DNA of 42,004 bases from positions 1 to 42,004 of IMG/VR virus record IMGVR_UViG_3300036851_000235, one strand, 5' to 3'. Position 1 is the first letter of the stretch, and each line of letters begins with the position of its first letter. The stretch is from a virus. A model generated the notes under the pieces. That model saw only the letters and a program-made list of their open reading frames with translations, had not been told where the DNA came from and did not search any database. Of the stretch, positions 37,297-42,004 are shown one piece after another. Both the position numbers and the translations under genes were made by a program.

Positions 37297-38345
37297 GCGA
37301 ACACCCAGCGCCTGTACTTGGCCATGATCTGCTTGCGCAGTTCGGAGACATCCAGCGGCTGGACATTCACGTTGCCTTCGCCGCCGCCCATCTGGCCCGT
37401 CCAGCCAGAGCGGTCCTGCTGCAGCTTCGCCACGGCCTCGGCGGTGCAGAGCTCGACGATATCCGCCGGCGGCGCGAACTTGGTAATCGCTGCCGCATCC
37501 AGGTGCGTCGCGGCTGTCGTGCCATTGATGCCGCGCACGACGGTCAGGGTGCGGTAGGCGTAAACGTTGACGCCGGCACCGCTATGGGCAGCCAGGACGG
37601 ATTTGTCGTAGGCGCGCTGGACGGTCAGGTTGTTGCCGGTGATCGATTCGACAAGCATCTTTTCCGAGTCGATAAGGATGACTTCGCCCTGCTTGACCTT
37701 GGTGCCGTCCGTGACCGTGACCGTGACGTCGTTGACTCCGGCCGTGAGCGTGTCGTTGAGGTCTGCCGTGGTGTCGAAGGTGCTGCGCTCGCTGACAAAG
37801 AGTTGCTCGCTATCGATCTTCAGCGTGTCGCCGACGTTGACCTTGGAAGCATCCAACACGTCAAGCGTGGTCGCGGCTGCGTCCGTAATCGCGTTCTCAA
37901 GCACGCCCGCCGCCTTGGTGTCTTCGCCGTAGCCCCAGCGGCCCGTAACACGGACGGCGCGCTGCGGCGTGTCCTCCCAGGTGAAGTATTCGCTGGACGA
38001 AAGGTCGATCTCGATGCGGTCGTAGGGTGGTCCTGTGTTGACCGGCTCCAGGAAGTAATCAGCCGCAGCAATGGCCGTCGCGTCGTCCGTGGCCTTGGTC
38101 AGGGCCGTGACGGCGATCAGGTCTTCGTCCAGCTCCAGGCAGTAGGCGTTGCGGTTGCGCGTCGAGGGCCAGCGGTATTGCTTCGTGGCGGTGTAGGGGA
38201 TGAAACGCCGACCGAGCAGGCGCTCGATGTCTTCCGAGGCAGCTTCGACTTTGGCATCCACAAGCGCGTTGATCTGCGCGCCATCGATGCGGACGGCAGC
38301 CTTAGTGGCTTCTCTGGACGTGTACCAGCGAGTAGCGTTCGACAC
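37293..38345 (-). CDS. Head-tail connector (gp6-like) with large inserted beta domain, 350 aa
   Basis: The N-terminal about 140 residues and the C-terminal about 50 are connector-like (WYTSREATKAAVRIDGAQ, ASEDIERLLGRRF, ADIVELCTAEAVAKL). Between them about 145-285 are two tandem related units (VGDTLKIDSEQLFVSE and QGEVILIDSEKMLVES), then LTVVRGINGT. Usual gp6 proteins are 100-200 residues, so this copy is enlarged. GTG start behind AGAGGG. Confidence 0.75.
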   Translation of the reverse strand: MSNATRWYTSREATKAAVRIDGAQINALVDAKVEAASEDIERLLGRRFIPYTATKQYRWPSTRNRNAYCLELDEDLIAVTALTKATDDATAIAAADYFLEPVNTGPPYDRIEIDLSSSEYFTWEDTPQRAVRVTGRWGYGEDTKAAGVLENAITDAAATTLDVLDASKVNVGDTLKIDSEQLFVSERSTFDTTADLNDTLTAGVNDVTVTVTDGTKVKQGEVILIDSEKMLVESITGNNLTVQRAYDKSVLAAHSGAGVNVYAYRTLTVVRGINGTTAATHLDAAAITKFAPPADIVELCTAEAVAKLQQDRSGWTGQMGGGEGNVNVQPLDVSELRKQIMAKYRRWVFA

Positions 38346-38405
38346 TTTGCCCTCTTAACTCCTTCTGCTTTCTGAAAGAAAGGGCTTGCTTATTCGAAGA
38401 TCCGG

Positions 38406-38885
38406 TTAGCGCGCCATCACCAGGCCCTCGTGCTTTGGGTGGGCGGCGGCTGGCGGCGGAACCAGGTCAACTACGAGATGGATGCGCACCGTGTCGCCCC
38501 AATTGATCGAGGCATGCTCAATCGTTGGGTCTACCATGTAGATGCCACCCATCTCTAATTGCTGCCAGTCGCCGCCGTGGAAGTTCCAGCAGTGCGAGTT
38601 GGTCTGGAGCACCAGGTGATGGCGCAGGAGACCTTCGCGCAGTGGCAGGTCCCGATGAACGGGAATGTTGCCACCGAGGGGCCGCAGTGCCACCAGCATC
38701 GAATAGGCCCATTCGCCGGGCATCCATCCTGCAAGGTCGCCTCGGAACGCCTCCCGGACCGCGATCAGATGGTCGGTCGTCGTCCCGTGGCCGTCCGATG
38801 CCCAGGCCAGGTCAAAGGACGCAAGCCTAGCCGCCAACTCCTGCAGAGGGATCTTCCCGTCGTAGCTGCCGACCCGCTGGTACAT
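38406..38885 (-). CDS. Aspartyl/asparaginyl beta-hydroxylase-like 2-oxoglutarate oxygenase, 159 aa
   Basis: Fe(II)-binding facial triad His77-x-Asp79 (PVHRDL) and His124 (EHASIN); Arg134 (TVRIHLVVD) would bind 2-oxoglutarate. The framework (RHHLVLQTN, GGIYMVDP) follows the AspH-type cupin family. It lies between virion surface genes and the connector. The substrate may be a virion protein or a host protein, not seen in the sequence. Confidence 0.8.
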   Translation of the reverse strand: MYQRVGSYDGKIPLQELAARLASFDLAWASDGHGTTTDHLIAVREAFRGDLAGWMPGEWAYSMLVALRPLGGNIPVHRDLPLREGLLRHHLVLQTNSHCWNFHGGDWQQLEMGGIYMVDPTIEHASINWGDTVRIHLVVDLVPPPAAAHPKHEGLVMAR

Positions 38886-38888
38886 CGA

Positions 38889-39629
38889 TCAGCGCTGCCA
38901 GAGCCCGAGGCTGTACTCCGCCGACATACCGGTGATCGCGTTTGAGGTGCCGTACATGTGGATCGAGGCAGAACAGCCGGGCGGGATGACGACCGGCGGC
39001 GCCGATGCCGTGCGCCGGCCTACGGTGGTGATCGCGTTTGCGTCCGTGTCGCCCTGACCGAACTTCAGGACCATCTCGTCGAGCACAATCGGGATGGACT
39101 GCGCCCAAGCACCGTGCGCGACAGTGCGTTTGTTGGTCGCGCCCATGACGGTCAACACCGTCCCGCCAGTGAAGGCGTAGATCACGCCCTCGAAATCGTT
39201 GGGCATCAAGGGGTTGACATTGAACACGCCGTCCGTGCGGTCAGCGCCGCCGGTCGGGGCGGTCGAAAGACGCGTGGAGCTATCGATGTCCACAACGTAT
39301 TTCCAGTTCGTCGCCGAGGCCGGCGCCACGGTCACGCGCAGCTTGAGGAAGTCCAGAAAGATCGACCGGCCACCTGCCGGCGCGGTGTTGGCAATATGGA
39401 AAGCCGGCGTCGTGACCACGTAGGCCGTGATAACACCGTAGGCCACAGTGGTATCGATGGTCGGGTTGGTAACGACGTAGTAACTACCCTCATCCGCAAG
39501 CGCGTTGCGCTGCGACTGATAGCTGACCAAGTCGCCGTAGGGAGAACGCCGGTCAGCGGATTGGCCTGTTAGGCCATCCGTTACGGGGGTCGGCCGGCGG
39601 CGCGTGACAACGGAATCTGCAAGTGCCAT
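38889..39629 (-). CDS. Putative virion surface/decoration protein, 246 aa
   Basis: Beta-rich and Thr/Ala/Val-heavy with few charges (YYVVTNPTIDTTVAYGVI, GVIYAFTGGTVLTVMG). Good AAAGGAG seven bases upstream. It follows two smaller similar-looking proteins directly behind the capsid gene. Decoration role is inferred from order. Confidence 0.6.
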   Translation of the reverse strand: MALADSVVTRRRPTPVTDGLTGQSADRRSPYGDLVSYQSQRNALADEGSYYVVTNPTIDTTVAYGVITAYVVTTPAFHIANTAPAGGRSIFLDFLKLRVTVAPASATNWKYVVDIDSSTRLSTAPTGGADRTDGVFNVNPLMPNDFEGVIYAFTGGTVLTVMGATNKRTVAHGAWAQSIPIVLDEMVLKFGQGDTDANAITTVGRRTASAPPVVIPPGCSASIHMYGTSNAITGMSAEYSLGLWQR

Positions 39630-39641
39630 GTTCGTTCTCCT

Positions 39642-40100
39642 TTAGGCCGAGACCACTGAGGCGCCAACGTCCAGCGGCACATAGAACAAGTCCCATTTGA
39701 CCGAGCCGGTGTTGTTGCCGGCGCAGTCGAGGTCGATGGTCCCGATGGGCAAGACTTGTTTGCGGTAGGGCCAAGGACCGAAACCCGCATTTGTCCCTAC
39801 CAGGGCATCAGAGGGCAGGCCGGTAATGCCGTAGAGACAGCCGACTTCGTCGTTCTCGGTCGCGAGTACGGCGCACATATCGACGCTTGTCCCGGTAGTC
39901 GGATTCGAGACCAGCTTAGTGTTGTTCGCCGTCGCGCCCATGATCACCGTCACTTCGCCGATGATCCCCATGAGGATGACGCGCCCGCCGGCGATGGTGT
40001 ACAGCGCCGAAGCGGCGGTTTGGGGCAAGGTCGCCGTTGGCTTGGCGACGTGAATCCCCTGGAACTTGCGAAGTCCGATGCCTGCTGAGTAGTCGTTCAT
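39642..40100 (-). CDS. Putative decoration protein, 152 aa
   Basis: Beta-rich with Gly turns (YTIAGGRVILMGIIGEVTVIMG; WDLFYVPLDVGA). TAGGAG precedes the ATG. The TVIMGATAN block resembles TVMGATNKR in the next protein, so the two may share a beta-sandwich fold. Confidence 0.55.
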   Translation of the reverse strand: MNDYSAGIGLRKFQGIHVAKPTATLPQTAASALYTIAGGRVILMGIIGEVTVIMGATANNTKLVSNPTTGTSVDMCAVLATENDEVGCLYGITGLPSDALVGTNAGFGPWPYRKQVLPIGTIDLDCAGNNTGSVKWDLFYVPLDVGASVVSA

Positions 40101-40124
40101 TTCGTACTCCTACCTTCAGCCTGC

Positions 40125-40610
40125 CTAGACGATGACCGTGGCGCTGACCGAGCGGGCGTAGCGGTTCGGGCGTCCACCAGCGATGAACATGACGCCGCCG
40201 AGTACCGGCGAGTCCACGGATTCAATCGCCGTCAGCTCGACAAAGCCGCGGTCGCTGGCCGTCACCGCTGCCAGGTCCTTGGCATCGACTTCGACCAGGA
40301 TGATCTTCGAAGAGCCCGCCGTCGTGACGAAGCCCGTCGACGTAGCGCGGGTGATCGCGCCCTGGGTATCACCGCTGGTGATCTCGCGATACCAGAAGGC
40401 GATGGCAGTGCGAGTCGTGGGCACCACGTCGTCGCAGGCGTTGATCGTGATCGTCGATGTGCCCGTGGCGCCGACGCCGGCGTAGATGACGAAGAGACCA
40501 CGGCCGTGGCCGCGCATCGAGTACACGTCCGACCGGACCGTGGCGGCAAAGGCATCCGCGATCGGGTCGATGCCCTTGGCGAAATGCAGGTTTTCCATCA
40601 TCAACGTCAT
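40125..40610 (-). CDS. Putative head decoration protein, 161 aa
   Basis: The first gene after the capsid, with AAAGGAG upstream. Chain with GRGLFVIYAGVGATGTSTITI and GGVMFIAGGRPNRYARS. Similar small beta proteins behind HK97-type capsid genes stabilise the head. No family named. Confidence 0.6.
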   Translation of the reverse strand: MTLMMENLHFAKGIDPIADAFAATVRSDVYSMRGHGRGLFVIYAGVGATGTSTITINACDDVVPTTRTAIAFWYREITSGDTQGAITRATSTGFVTTAGSSKIILVEVDAKDLAAVTASDRGFVELTAIESVDSPVLGGVMFIAGGRPNRYARSVSATVIV

Positions 40611-40641
40611 GAGTGCTTCTCCTTTGCCCTACCGGGACTTA

Positions 40642-41946
40642 CTAGGCTCGCGTCGCCAACGTGACAAAGGCGCTCTGCGCCTTGGTCCCCTGAGCTGGTG
40701 TTAGGGTGCTGTTGCGGATGGGCTGGCCGTCGAAGCGTAGAATCCAGCGGAAGCACTCTTCGTCGGTCAGGAAGGCGACGTGAAGGCTTGAGGCTTGGGC
40801 GATGCCGCCCTTGTCGATGGTGATGTATCCATCCCAGTCGGCGAAAATGATGTCGCCGACTGTGCCGAGCGTAGCCGCCTGCTCGATTGGCGTGATGGGC
40901 CTGCCCAGCAAGAGGCCGAAAGGTGCAGCCGAGAGACCGCCCGGAGGGATGAATACCGGCACGCCGCCGACGCCGACTTCAGCCGTGAGACTGAAGAGTG
41001 CTGGCCAGACATCCTGATTCATGTACCACTCGGCCCGGGGAATCGAAGAGGCAAAGATTTGGGCAAACATCTTTTCCAGGTTGGCCCTGAGGATGGTCGC
41101 CGCCGGCTGGTTGGTTTCCTTGGCAATGCTCACCGTGCCGGCATGGCCGACGATGCCCAGCGGCATACCAGCGCCTGTGCCGCGAATCAGCGCATCGTCA
41201 ACCTTGAACGCCATCTCTTCCGTGAACGCCATGCCTGCGGCGGCGCCAAGGGCAGCGGCATCCTGGATGAGCTCGTCCGTCGCGTAGTAGAGCGCCGTCA
41301 GCTTGTTCAGTTCTAGCGCGATCTGGCGGTACTTGGGCTTAGTGCCGGTGAGTGTCCCGCCCTCAGCGGTCCAGTAAGCCTGGACGCCACCCCAGCGCGA
41401 GCCATTGACGCGGCTGGTTTCGTCGACGCCGTTGATCTTCAGGCCGTTGGCATTGGTCGAGATCGGCACGCGTCGCGTCCGGCTGACCAGGACGCTTGCC
41501 TGGTGGACCTCTCGCAACAGCTCCGTCGAGAAGTCGGTCTGCACCGCGAAGCCGCCATCAGAGGCGACGCCTTCACTGGCGCCAGTAACCGCCGCCTGAA
41601 TGTCCAGGAGCCGCGGATCCGGCCGGTGCGGGTTCATGGCCGCTTGACGCACGGCTATCAACTGGTCGCCGAGGCTGGCAAAGGGCGTAACCAGCGCCGT
41701 CTGGCTGACCACGCGCCCCGTCTGCTCTTCCACGGCGCCCGGCGCTTCGCGAATCTCGCGGCGGCGCTCCTGCACGAAGGCGATGTCAGAACGCAGGCCC
41801 GGCAGTTCGGCCATGATGGCGTCGCGCTCGGCGCGCTCTTCCGCCGTCAGCGGGCGGTTCTCTGTCTCGATAAGGGTGGCCAGCGCGTCGAGGCGGGCGT
41901 TAAGGTCGTGCTCGCGCTGCTGGAGGGCGATGAGGTTATCTCGCAC
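40642..41946 (-). CDS. Major capsid protein, HK97 fold, 434 aa
   Basis: The first about 100 residues are a charged helical delta domain (EREHDLNARLDAL, FVQERRREIREAP) removed after scaffolding. The capsid core follows: TEGGTLTGTKPKYRQIALELNK in part, LYYATDELIQDA, RGTGAGMPLGI, MNQDVWPAL, GRPITPIEQA, VGDIIFADW. GTG start with AAAGGAG. The gene continues in the other end of the window because the genome is circular. Confidence 0.95.
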   Translation of the reverse strand: MRDNLIALQQREHDLNARLDALATLIETENRPLTAEERAERDAIMAELPGLRSDIAFVQERRREIREAPGAVEEQTGRVVSQTALVTPFASLGDQLIAVRQAAMNPHRPDPRLLDIQAAVTGASEGVASDGGFAVQTDFSTELLREVHQASVLVSRTRRVPISTNANGLKINGVDETSRVNGSRWGGVQAYWTAEGGTLTGTKPKYRQIALELNKLTALYYATDELIQDAAALGAAAGMAFTEEMAFKVDDALIRGTGAGMPLGIVGHAGTVSIAKETNQPAATILRANLEKMFAQIFASSIPRAEWYMNQDVWPALFSLTAEVGVGGVPVFIPPGGLSAAPFGLLLGRPITPIEQAATLGTVGDIIFADWDGYITIDKGGIAQASSLHVAFLTDEECFRWILRFDGQPIRNSTLTPAQGTKAQSAFVTLATRA

Positions 41947-42004
41947 CGGTCTGCTCCTTTGCCGACCGGCATGGAGCAGACGCGGGACGCAAAAAGAGGC
42001 GGAA
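41878..42004. repeat. Direct terminal repeat, right copy
   Basis: Identical to bases 1-127. Joining the two copies restores the order protease, zinc protein, terminator, capsid. Confidence 0.93.

Noticed and set aside
37503-38375. 290-codon plus-strand open frame opposite the connector
   Set aside because: Antisense shadow rich in Arg/Val/Asp; the minus-strand connector is better supported.
1-42004. tRNA genes, integrase, repressor or attachment site
   Set aside because: No cloverleaf, tyrosine or serine recombinase motif, or helix-turn-helix repressor was recognised on reading both strands.

Overview
The window is one complete siphovirus-type phage genome from a circular assembly. Bases 1-127 are repeated exactly at 41878-42004, so the unit genome is 41,877 bp and the major capsid gene runs across the join. 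Almost every gene lies on the minus strand. Neighbouring genes are usually coupled by ATGA, GTGA or TGATG overlaps. No integrase, repressor, DNA polymerase, tRNA or CRISPR array was seen, so a lytic lifestyle is the simplest reading. The host cannot be named. The sequence is GC-rich, Shine-Dalgarno sites are common, and four candidate promoters sit so close to their start codons that the mRNAs would be leaderless or nearly so.

Reading along the minus strand in transcription order, the early region (19393 down to about 6560) starts at a candidate promoter. It encodes a zinc ribbon, a CsrA homologue, small phage proteins, an ASCH-domain protein and a Bet/RecT annealing protein fused to a zinc-finger-like N-terminus. 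Next come a VRR-NUC nuclease, a SNF2-like helicase, a DNA methyltransferase, a TOPRIM primase fused to a Rep-like Cys cluster, and a J-domain protein. Packaging and head genes follow: HNH endonuclease, small terminase, large terminase, two tiny membrane proteins, portal and S49-type prohead protease. A structured terminator precedes the HK97-type capsid gene, which starts at 41946 after the circular join.

The second half (41946 down to 23012) holds putative decoration proteins, a 2-oxoglutarate oxygenase-like protein, connector and tail-completion proteins, two tail-tube paralogues, tail assembly chaperones with a -1 frameshift site, the tape measure, distal tail protein, Cys-rich microproteins and a long tail protein ending in a BNR propeller. 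A terminator at 22921-22953 closes this block. The lysis block (22888 down to 19852) has holin-like proteins, an amidase endolysin and a subtilisin-like protease translationally coupled to it.

The plus strand carries only a few cargo genes: a lipoprotein (19504), two small membrane proteins (32783 and 32987) and a NUMOD3/HNH homing endonuclease (34350).

The strongest oddities are these. The large terminase keeps its ATPase motifs but appears to have lost every catalytic aspartate of its nuclease domain, and it lies beside an HNH nuclease gene. The tape-measure and distal-tail genes lack AUG, GUG or UUG starts at their natural N-termini and seem to begin with AUU and AUA. A homing endonuclease is inserted exactly at the tape-measure start. 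The lysis cassette contains an S8 protease.
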